Assembly (NCBI RefSeq): GCF_005116575.1
Contig: NZ_SWCN01000006.1
Coordinates: 62,001 to 126,000, forward strand
Source: Desulforhopalus sp. IMCC35007
GTDB lineage: Bacteria > Desulfobacterota > Desulfobulbia > Desulfobulbales > Desulfocapsaceae
Direction: 5' to 3'
Length of the DNA: 64,000 nt
In this document: positions 9,437 to 16,082 of the stretch, piece after piece
How positions within the stretch are numbered: position 1 is the stretch's first letter
How the letters are laid out: the number at the start of each line of letters is the position of its first letter
The notes under the pieces: model-generated
Database searches by the model: none
Told to the model about the DNA's origin: nothing
The model's input: only the letters and a program-made list of their open reading frames with translations
Position numbers and translations under genes: made by a program

Positions 9437-10558
9437 ATGAAAAAAAAAGTTTTACATTTCATTTTGGCTTATAAAATAGGTGGAACTGCCATAAACAGTT
9501 TAAGATTTATACAGGCATCCCAGGACAAATATTTACATTATTCATTGGGCCTTGAACCTACCACTCCAGAAGATAGAATTATTCTTGAGGACTTTAAAAA
9601 CAATGTCGTCAAAGCTTTTGAAGTAGATGTGACTAAATTTTCCCTCAATTCATTATTTAAAGTTCTTGCAGTTGTAAAGGAGGTGAGCCCTGATATTATA
9701 CATGTCAATGGTAAAGGAGGAGCATTGTACGGTTTTTTCGCAAAAATATTTTATAGAAATATTAATATGTTCTATACATTTAGGGGTTTTCATATGCCTT
9801 TTGGTGGGGGGAAAAAAAAATTATATGTTCTTTTCGAAAAGTTTTTTTCGTCTAGTATCAATATGTGTATAGCGGTATCCGAATCTGAAAGGCAATATTA
9901 TTTAGATGAAATTAAGACAAAGGGTGAGAATGTAGTTGTTATAGCTAATGGTATTACGGTGGATAGACGAGAACTGCCAATTAAAGTGCGAAAGGAAACA
10001 GATAAATATAACATTAATATTATCACCTTATCGCGGATGTGCTATCAGAAAGATATTATTACGATGTTGAAGGCTTTCGATCTTGTTCAGCAAAACGATG
10101 TAAGTCTTCATATTTTTGGAGGTTACATCAGGAAAAACGAATCCCAGGAAAAATATAAACAAGAAGTTGATGAAACATACGTAAAAATGAAAAATAGAAA
10201 TAGAATCTATTTTTGGGGCGATTTACCTATGGCCTGTGATATCATTCATAATTTTGATATTTACTGGAGCACTGCGGTTTTTGAAGGTTTGCCAAGTGCT
10301 ATAATTGAAGCCATGATGAGTGAGATATTAGTTGTTGGTACTGATTGTAGAGGCAATATTGATTTAATTATACCTAGGGAAACTGGGTTGTTGACAAAAA
10401 TGAAATCCGTGAACGATAATTATGAACAACTCAATGTCGCTATTAATCTAGTGAGGGAGAAGGCTGCAGGTAAAATGATAGGGAATGCATTCAGGCTCAG
10501 TGGAGGATATTCTATTGAGAATAATGTTACACGATTAGACTCTCTGTATATGTCGTAA
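9437..10558 (+). CDS. Glycosyltransferase family 4
   Basis: 373 aa. The N-terminal domain starts KVLHFILAYKIGGTAINSLR, the donor/acceptor glycine loop typical of GT4 enzymes. The C-terminal domain carries the EX7E motif in FEGLPSAIIEAMMSE and then VVGTDCRGN. It should transfer a hexose or HexNAc to the growing lipid-linked oligosaccharide. The next GT4 gene begins 3 bp after its stop codon, so the two are certainly co-transcribed. Confidence 0.83.
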   Translation: MKKKVLHFILAYKIGGTAINSLRFIQASQDKYLHYSLGLEPTTPEDRIILEDFKNNVVKAFEVDVTKFSLNSLFKVLAVVKEVSPDIIHVNGKGGALYGFFAKIFYRNINMFYTFRGFHMPFGGGKKKLYVLFEKFFSSSINMCIAVSESERQYYLDEIKTKGENVVVIANGITVDRRELPIKVRKETDKYNINIITLSRMCYQKDIITMLKAFDLVQQNDVSLHIFGGYIRKNESQEKYKQEVDETYVKMKNRNRIYFWGDLPMACDIIHNFDIYWSTAVFEGLPSAIIEAMMSEILVVGTDCRGNIDLIIPRETGLLTKMKSVNDNYEQLNVAINLVREKAAGKMIGNAFRLSGGYSIENNVTRLDSLYMS

Positions 10559-10561
10559 AAA

Positions 10562-11674
10562 ATGAAAATAATTACACATTTCTTCAAAACATTTTTTCCT
10601 TATACTCAAGGAGGGCTAGAGGAGGCTATCAGACAAATTGGCAAATATTCAAATGCCTGCGGTTTTGAAACTAGAGTTGTTTGTCAGGCACACGAGAATA
10701 GTTATTCTGTTGTAGATGGAATTCACGCTTATGCTTTTAAATCATGTTTTGGACATGAGTCAGCTCCTTTCAGCCTTCAATTAATAAAAGAATATAAAAA
10801 ATTTATTCAAGAAACTGATATTATACAAATACATTATCCATCTACCTGTGATGAGTTGTATTTTAGTTTGATAGGATTGAAAAAGCCAGTTGTTATAACC
10901 TTCCATTGCGCTATTAATAAATGGAATGTATTAAGAAAAATATATGAGCCATTTGCAAAAAGACTCTTTAGCAAAGCAACTGTCATAGTACCTACAAGTC
11001 AGAACCTTCTTGATTCAAGCCTGATATTACAGAATTATAGAGAGAAATGTGAAGTCATAAATCTTTGGATAGATGAGTCCAGATTTCAGGGGGGGGATGA
11101 AATCGATAATGAATTTATTGCTAAAGTTAATGGTCTAAAAAGGTATACTTTGTTTATAGGAGTTTTAAGATGGTATAAAGGCCTTCATGTTTTATTGGAT
11201 GCTTCAAAATCTATTAATGGTAGTATCTTAATAGTGGGTGAAGGACCTATGTTTGATGAATTGGCTGTGAGGATTAAAAAAGAAAACTTAGTTAATGTCC
11301 ATTTGCTAGGATTTCAACCCGAATGTAACCTGAAATATTTGATTCAAAACTCTAGTTGTCTTGTTTTACCCTCTGTGTCTCCTTCTGAAGCTTTTGGACA
11401 AGTTTTGTTAGAATCTTCGTTTTATGGAAAGCCGATGGTTTCAACTGAATTGGGAACTGGAACTAGTTTCGTCAATCTAAATAACGTAACCGGCTATGTA
11501 GTTTCTCCTAATGATTCATATGGGTTGCATTCCAAAATTAATAGCTTATTTGCCAATAAAAATCTAAGAGAAGAATTTGGAAAAAATGCGAGAAAAAGAC
11601 TTCAGTCCAATTTTACCGCTCACATTCAAGGTCAGCGCTATGTAGATCTGTATAATAGATTACTGAACAGCTAA
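10562..11674 (+). CDS. Glycosyltransferase family 4
   Basis: 370 aa. The N-terminus has FFPYTQGGLEEAIRQIG, the GG loop of GT-B enzymes. The C-terminal donor domain has EAFGQVLLESSFYGKPMV, carrying EX7E. A further conserved segment is LFIGVLRWYKGLHVLLDA, found in PimA/WcaI-like transferases. It acts in cytoplasmic assembly of the repeat unit. It is adjacent to and in step with the preceding GT4 gene. Confidence 0.85.
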   Translation: MKIITHFFKTFFPYTQGGLEEAIRQIGKYSNACGFETRVVCQAHENSYSVVDGIHAYAFKSCFGHESAPFSLQLIKEYKKFIQETDIIQIHYPSTCDELYFSLIGLKKPVVITFHCAINKWNVLRKIYEPFAKRLFSKATVIVPTSQNLLDSSLILQNYREKCEVINLWIDESRFQGGDEIDNEFIAKVNGLKRYTLFIGVLRWYKGLHVLLDASKSINGSILIVGEGPMFDELAVRIKKENLVNVHLLGFQPECNLKYLIQNSSCLVLPSVSPSEAFGQVLLESSFYGKPMVSTELGTGTSFVNLNNVTGYVVSPNDSYGLHSKINSLFANKNLREEFGKNARKRLQSNFTAHIQGQRYVDLYNRLLNS

Positions 11675-11871
11675 TATCAGTATTTTTTATCTTTGGCATG
11701 ATAGGTCTTTTTTCTGAACAGTGCGTAAAATAAATCAAAAAGAAGAAATGTTTGTTTCTTTTAGAAGATCTTACCACAATTATTTTTTCTCATTTATTAA
11801 ATCAACCAAATTTGAATGGGATCTTGGTCGAATTTGGTACCGAACTTTAGAATAAAAAATAGGTTAACGTT

Positions 11872-12852
11872 GTGCGGCGAATTCTTGTTACAGGTGCAAA
11901 TGGATTTGTTGGGAGATGGCTTACAAAAAAGCTTTTGCAGCGTAATTATTTTGTTCGTAATGCAGTGCGGCGGCAGGCCTTAGCTGATATTTCTAGTGAT
12001 GAAGAGATAATAATTATTGATAATATTGATCACACTACCAAATGGGAAAGGGCGTTGGCGTGTGTTGATTGTGTTGTACATCTGGCAGCACGTGTACATG
12101 TTATGAATGAAAAAAGTGAAGATCAATTGTCAAATTATCATACTATTAATGTAAATGGTACTGTTAATCTAGCGAAACAGGCTGCCGAATGTGGAGTTCG
12201 GAGATTTGTCTATATAAGTTCAATAAAAGTTAATGGAGAAAACACCATTGCAGGCTTGAAATTTGTCCCAGACGATGACCCTTGTCCTGTAGGGGCCTAC
12301 GCAGTTTCAAAGTATGAAACTGAGTTGGCACTTTTGGCTATTTCATCTAAGACTTCAATGGAAGTTGTAATTATTCGTCCGCCACTGGTATATGGACCAG
12401 GTGTAAAAGCAAATTTTAAAAATTTGATGAATTGGTTAGATAAGGGGATTCCTTTACCATTCGGTTCGATTTACAATAAACGTAGTTTTGTATATGTAGA
12501 AAATTTAGTAGATTTAATCATAGTCTGTATCGATCATCCTAAAGCCAAAAATGAGATATTTTTGGCTGGAGACGGAGCAAGTATTTCCACTACAGAGTTG
12601 TTGGTTATTCTTGGTCAGGCGCTAGAACGACCTGCAAGGCTTGTAAGGGTTCCACATGGATTATTAGAAATTGCTGCGGCCTTATTAGGTAAACGGTCTT
12701 TGGCACATCGAATATTAGGGTCATTGCAGGTTGATATATCCAAAACAGTTGATTTACTTGATTGGGCACCGGCATATACGCTTAATGAGGGGTTGTGGAA
12801 AACCGCAAAAGCTTATATCAGAGACAAGGCGGGTTATGAAGCGGGTTTTTGA
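11872..12852 (+). CDS. NAD-dependent nucleotide-sugar epimerase/dehydratase (extended SDR)
   Basis: 326 aa. The N-terminal Rossmann motif GANGFVGRW binds NAD(P). The SDR catalytic Ser (YISSIKVNG) and YxxxK (YAVSKYE) are both present. Best comparison is the group of UDP-HexNAc 4-epimerase-like proteins (WbpV type) that sit beside initiating sugar transferases. The start is GTG at 11872, giving MRRILVTGANG. It overlaps the start of the next gene by 17 bp. Epimerase versus reductase cannot be settled by reading alone. Confidence 0.82.
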   Translation: MRRILVTGANGFVGRWLTKKLLQRNYFVRNAVRRQALADISSDEEIIIIDNIDHTTKWERALACVDCVVHLAARVHVMNEKSEDQLSNYHTINVNGTVNLAKQAAECGVRRFVYISSIKVNGENTIAGLKFVPDDDPCPVGAYAVSKYETELALLAISSKTSMEVVIIRPPLVYGPGVKANFKNLMNWLDKGIPLPFGSIYNKRSFVYVENLVDLIIVCIDHPKAKNEIFLAGDGASISTTELLVILGQALERPARLVRVPHGLLEIAAALLGKRSLAHRILGSLQVDISKTVDLLDWAPAYTLNEGLWKTAKAYIRDKAGYEAGF

Positions 12853-13396
12853 TTTTTCATTGGCATTTCTTGGTGTTATTGTATTAATTATACCTATGTG
12901 TATCATTGGAGCATTTGTGAAAATTACATCACGTGGGCCTATTCTTTACTGGTCTGCTCGCGTTGGACAGAATAACACTATTTTTCAGATGCCTAAATTT
13001 CGTACCATGTATCTTCAATCACCCGTGGTTGCAACACATCTTATTGAAAATCCTGACCGTTACGTTACTTCTATAGGTGGTTTTTTACGAAAATCAAGTT
13101 TGGATGAGTTGCCACAACTGTTTTGTATATTGAAAGGACAGATGAGTTTTGTCGGTCCACGACCAGCCCTTTATAATCAAGAAGATCTTATTGGGCTAAG
13201 AACGCAAGCAGGAGTTCATGTATTAGTGCCAGGGCTTACAGGGTGGGCACAAATAAATGGTAGAGATGATTTGGAGGTTTCTCAGAAGGTGAGCCTGGAT
13301 AGTTATTACTTGATTAAGCAATCATTCAAGTTTGATATAAAAATTATAATTAAAACTATCTTTAAAATTGTGCAGTGTGAGGGAATCAAGCATTAA
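12836..13396 (+). CDS. Small phosphoglycosyl transferase (PglC/WcaJ catalytic domain type)
   Basis: 186 aa from ATG 12836; the frame is open back to 12731, but residues before MKRVFDF do not fit the family. One N-terminal re-entrant hydrophobic helix (residues 5-28) is followed by the conserved PKFRTMY, the Asp-Glu catalytic dyad in SSLDELPQ, and SFVGPRPAL. It transfers a sugar-1-phosphate from UDP-sugar to undecaprenyl phosphate at the inner membrane and so starts the repeat unit. It is short like monotopic PglC, without the four-helix WbaP extension. The UDP-sugar is probably made by the dehydratase and epimerase in this cluster. Confidence 0.9.
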   Translation: MKRVFDFSLAFLGVIVLIIPMCIIGAFVKITSRGPILYWSARVGQNNTIFQMPKFRTMYLQSPVVATHLIENPDRYVTSIGGFLRKSSLDELPQLFCILKGQMSFVGPRPALYNQEDLIGLRTQAGVHVLVPGLTGWAQINGRDDLEVSQKVSLDSYYLIKQSFKFDIKIIIKTIFKIVQCEGIKH

Positions 13397-13479
13397 TAAT
13401 ACCTTATTATCCTGTTGGTTCAAATCAACGGCAGGTTGTAATTTTAATTGTTTTTTATCATTTGTAATTTGAAATTAGC

Positions 13480-13535
13480 AAGCTACATCATAAGTTTTCT
13501 AATTGATGATTCCTATAACACTTTTGATGTAGCTT
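13480..13535. repeat. Inverted repeat, 15-bp arms
   Basis: Arms at 13480-13494 (AAGCTACATCATAAG) and 13521-13535 are reverse complements with one mismatch, separated by 26 bp. It lies between two convergent transcription units (sugar transferase + and small secreted protein -). It could be a bidirectional terminator or RNA-stabilising hairpin; there is no strong T-run. Confidence 0.6.
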
Positions 13536-13548
13536 AATGTTGAAAACA

Positions 13549-13914
13549 TCACTCACCACTCACTGAAACATGAATTAAACTCCCCCAGTTTGTGTAAGTA
13601 TTAGCAGTTTTTGATACAACTGTTACGCTAGAATCAAGTGTTAGTGCTGTTAAAGCGGCAGCTACCATTCCATTGGCGTTGCCATTTGCATCATCCACGA
13701 AAAACCATTTCTGTCCGGCCTCTCCAGAAGCCCAGTCGCCGCAGTCGGTTCTAGTATTCTGTAATAGCATTATCTTTCCAGATGTTTTTGCACCTACTGA
13801 AATAACTTTAACATTTGTGCAATAGCCGTTTTGTGCAAGGCATATTTGAGAAGTTGCAAATATTACGACTAAAATGTAGCTAGTTAGCGTTAGAAGGTTT
13901 TTGAAATTTTTCAT
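13549..13914 (-). CDS. Small secreted protein of unknown function
   Basis: 121 aa. A clear signal peptide (basic N-terminus, hydrophobic 8-25, cleavage near CLAQ) leaves about 94 mature residues. The mature part has two cysteines (in GYCTNV and TDCGDW) that could form one disulfide, and otherwise polar, beta-prone sequence. I do not recognise the family. An AGGAGA Shine-Dalgarno lies 8 nt before the ATG. It is last in a three-gene minus-strand run with the STN-repeat and cohesin-like genes, so a shared extracytoplasmic role is plausible. Confidence 0.75.
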   Translation of the reverse strand: MKNFKNLLTLTSYILVVIFATSQICLAQNGYCTNVKVISVGAKTSGKIMLLQNTRTDCGDWASGEAGQKWFFVDDANGNANGMVAAALTALTLDSSVTVVSKTANTYTNWGSLIHVSVSGE

Positions 13915-13953
13915 GTTTTTGTTCTCCTAGAAATAATTGTTAAAACATCAATT

Positions 13954-14703
13954 TTATGGATTTATAAATAATGGGTTGTTAACATTTTCAATGTGTGTTT
14001 CAGCCTCCAGGGTTTGGAGCTTAGCAATTTCTTGCAACGTCATCCCAGTCAAAGGCTCTACTGATTTTGGATTGTTGATGTTTTGATTAAATGAATCACT
14101 TTCCTTTTTTTTAAGTTCACCTATTTCTTGTAGTTTTATACCGGTTAAAGGCTCAACTGACCCAGGGTTGTTAATATATTCGTCATATATTTTGTTTTCT
14201 TCGTCTTTTAGAAGAGCTATATCATTTAAATGGGTACTGGTTAAGGGTTCTATAGCTTTAGGATCATTGATATACTGTTTATAGACAACATCTTCTTTTG
14301 CATGTAATTTTTGCAGATCTACATTTATTACGGGAGATTCATCTGTCATTCCAGTCGGACTGATATCTACCAGCTGATTATTTTTTTCTCCAAAAGTGCG
14401 AATGGTTAACGTATTACTAGCCTCGTCATGTATGGCGCTGTAATTTTGTCCACGAAGGCATTTCGCAATGAAAGTTTCTACGTCATTTTCAACAAAATTT
14501 CCAGAAATCTTCTTTTGGGCTAAATTATCATCAATCCTAAATGAAAGATGTGTTTGTTGTGAAACTTGCTTCAAGACCTGCTCAAATGGCATTTCTTCTA
14601 ATCGTAGTGTAATGGTTGGGTCACATACGCCTTTGGGCTGGGCCGAATAACCATTTTGGGGCAAAAACAACATGAACAGAAGCAAGGTAATAAAAATTCG
14701 CAT
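13954..14703 (-). CDS. Secreted STN-domain protein with 32-residue EPLTG repeats
   Basis: 249 aa. A signal peptide (1-21) is followed by a region of about 80 residues (27-110) that resembles the secretin/TonB short N-terminal (STN) domain: LRLEEMPFEQVLKQVSQQT, then a beta segment, ISGNF, and TLTIRTFG. The C-terminal half holds three full repeats and a truncated fourth of about 32 residues, each with a (I/N)NxP...(V/I)EPLT core, then L..I..L. There is no secretin pore domain, so this is not a GspD/PilQ channel. It starts 11 bp after the end of the cohesin-like gene, so they are co-transcribed. Function unknown; a periplasmic protein-binding role is an inference. Confidence 0.75.
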   Translation of the reverse strand: MRIFITLLLFMLFLPQNGYSAQPKGVCDPTITLRLEEMPFEQVLKQVSQQTHLSFRIDDNLAQKKISGNFVENDVETFIAKCLRGQNYSAIHDEASNTLTIRTFGEKNNQLVDISPTGMTDESPVINVDLQKLHAKEDVVYKQYINDPKAIEPLTSTHLNDIALLKDEENKIYDEYINNPGSVEPLTGIKLQEIGELKKKESDSFNQNINNPKSVEPLTGMTLQEIAKLQTLEAETHIENVNNPLFINP

Positions 14704-14714
14704 TAGTTAGAATC

Positions 14715-15629
14715 TCAGTTTAAAAGCAATAAGTTTATTCCAGATGGAAAAATTCTTTTTGCAATATAGCCAGTGCCGTGAGCGGCGTTATTAATTTTTG
14801 GATTATAAGTATTATTTTCTGGGTCAGTTTTGTAACGATTTTGGTATTCTTGAAAATCACTGTAACCATCCCTATCGTAGTCACCGGTTGCAGTGAAATG
14901 TTCGAGGACATCTGTTGCGTCAGATGCCACTCCACTGGGGCGGTAAGTGATCTCCCAATTATCATCAATCAAGTCGCGGTCTATATCTACAAACTGAGTG
15001 CTAACAGTTACCGTGCAACTATTAATTGTATTGACGGTGTGACTTGGATACGTGTCACCCTCTATACCTACAAAAAATGGTATGCGATTGGTAATATCTT
15101 CGGGATTGGCTGTATACCCAGCAGTTGTATTTGTTATCACTGATTTGATTACAGAAATAGGATAGACACCAGTGCTTCCTGTAGCTTGAAAGGTGAGCGT
15201 GAAAAGAGATTCATCTAATCCTGATCCATTATGAAATCGTACTGCCGCAAGCATGCTTCCTGTTGAATTGGGGCTTATAACTTGAGGGCTGTAATATTTC
15301 ACAGAATCTACAGTAATATATCCTCCGCTTCCATCTTCTTCAGGTGTATCAATAAGCTGTGTATCAAAAGTTCCAAAGAAGGTGCTGGTAATATTGCTTA
15401 AGGCTAAGTTTGTTGTATCATAAGTAACTGTAAAAGCTGCTCCAGCAATCATTGACGCATCATCTACCTTGAGATGAACAGCGAAGGAGTCTCCAGCAAC
15501 AACATTTATTGTGCTGAGGTCTGTTTCAGATACAATGGAAATGACTTTTTCTGCGGCGCTTGCTATTGTTGACTCCACACATAGAGCTAAAAGCACTGGA
15601 GTGAGTATCTTGTTTAGTTGTGCGAACAT
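14715..15629 (-). CDS. Secreted cohesin-like domain protein with calcium-binding tail
   Basis: 304 aa. Signal peptide 1-26. Residues about 30-190 resemble a cohesin/NEAT-like beta sandwich, with VAGDSFAVHLKVDDASMIAG then FTVTYDTTNLAL and TGSMLAAVRF, as in PF00963-type domains. Residues about 212-268 hold two acidic calcium-loop-like segments, DIDRDLIDD and DYDRDGYSD, of the thrombospondin-3/EF-hand kind. There is no LPXTG, PEP-CTERM or SLH anchor. It heads the three-gene secreted cassette. In non-cellulosomal bacteria, cohesin-like domains are found in surface and pilus-associated proteins; the partner here is unknown. Confidence 0.75.
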   Translation of the reverse strand: MFAQLNKILTPVLLALCVESTIASAAEKVISIVSETDLSTINVVAGDSFAVHLKVDDASMIAGAAFTVTYDTTNLALSNITSTFFGTFDTQLIDTPEEDGSGGYITVDSVKYYSPQVISPNSTGSMLAAVRFHNGSGLDESLFTLTFQATGSTGVYPISVIKSVITNTTAGYTANPEDITNRIPFFVGIEGDTYPSHTVNTINSCTVTVSTQFVDIDRDLIDDNWEITYRPSGVASDATDVLEHFTATGDYDRDGYSDFQEYQNRYKTDPENNTYNPKINNAAHGTGYIAKRIFPSGINLLLLN

Positions 15630-15783
15630 TCTCCCAAAAACCTCTATTAAAGTATCGCTGAATTATACACATAAAAAAGAGTGTATGACAAAAAAAAACA
15701 GAAAAAAATAGTTTTTATTTAAAATTAATGACCTCGTAATTACATACCAACATCCAACTAAGGAAGCAGGTGTGTGAAATAAA

Positions 15784-15993
15784 ATGGAAATTATTCTCAA
15801 TCGATATTCCATTCTTGCAACCTCTGAAAGAGGTGCTATCTGAAGGAAGTTCTACTTTGTATTTGCACATTATCAAGATTGGTTTGATGAGGAAAAAACA
15901 GCAAAGTTCTTTTTAGGCTATATGTACAGTACTTACAATGGCGTGATTACGGCGGATTTGTACTGGATTTATATGGAATTTTCTGAGTTTTAA
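15784..15993 (+). pseudogene. Short ORF interrupted by an in-frame TGA
   Basis: From ATG 15784 the frame reads 19 codons, meets TGA at 15841-15843, then continues open for 49 more codons to TAA at 15991. The second part looks protein-like and aromatic-rich: FAHYQDWFDEEKTAKFFLG then YMYSTYNGVITADLYWIYME. I recognise no family. It could be a decayed gene remnant, a chance open stretch, or, less likely, a selenocysteine codon; no convincing SECIS hairpin was seen just after the TGA. No strong ribosome-binding site precedes the ATG. The surrounding 15630-16082 gap holds nothing else I can name. Confidence 0.35.
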
Positions 15994-16082
15994 GATTCTC
16001 GCTCACGTATCGTTAAGGTTGGTCCCAAAAAGCATAATCGTGAAAATGTTATAACCTTAGAACAAGGGGGAAATTTTTCATA

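Noticed and set aside
13954-14703. Secretin (GspD/PilQ) gene
   Set aside because: Only the short N-terminal domain is present; no pore-forming domain follows.
15841-15843. TGA as a definite selenocysteine codon
   Set aside because: No SECIS-like hairpin just downstream and no known selenoprotein motif around it; kept only as one explanation in a finding.
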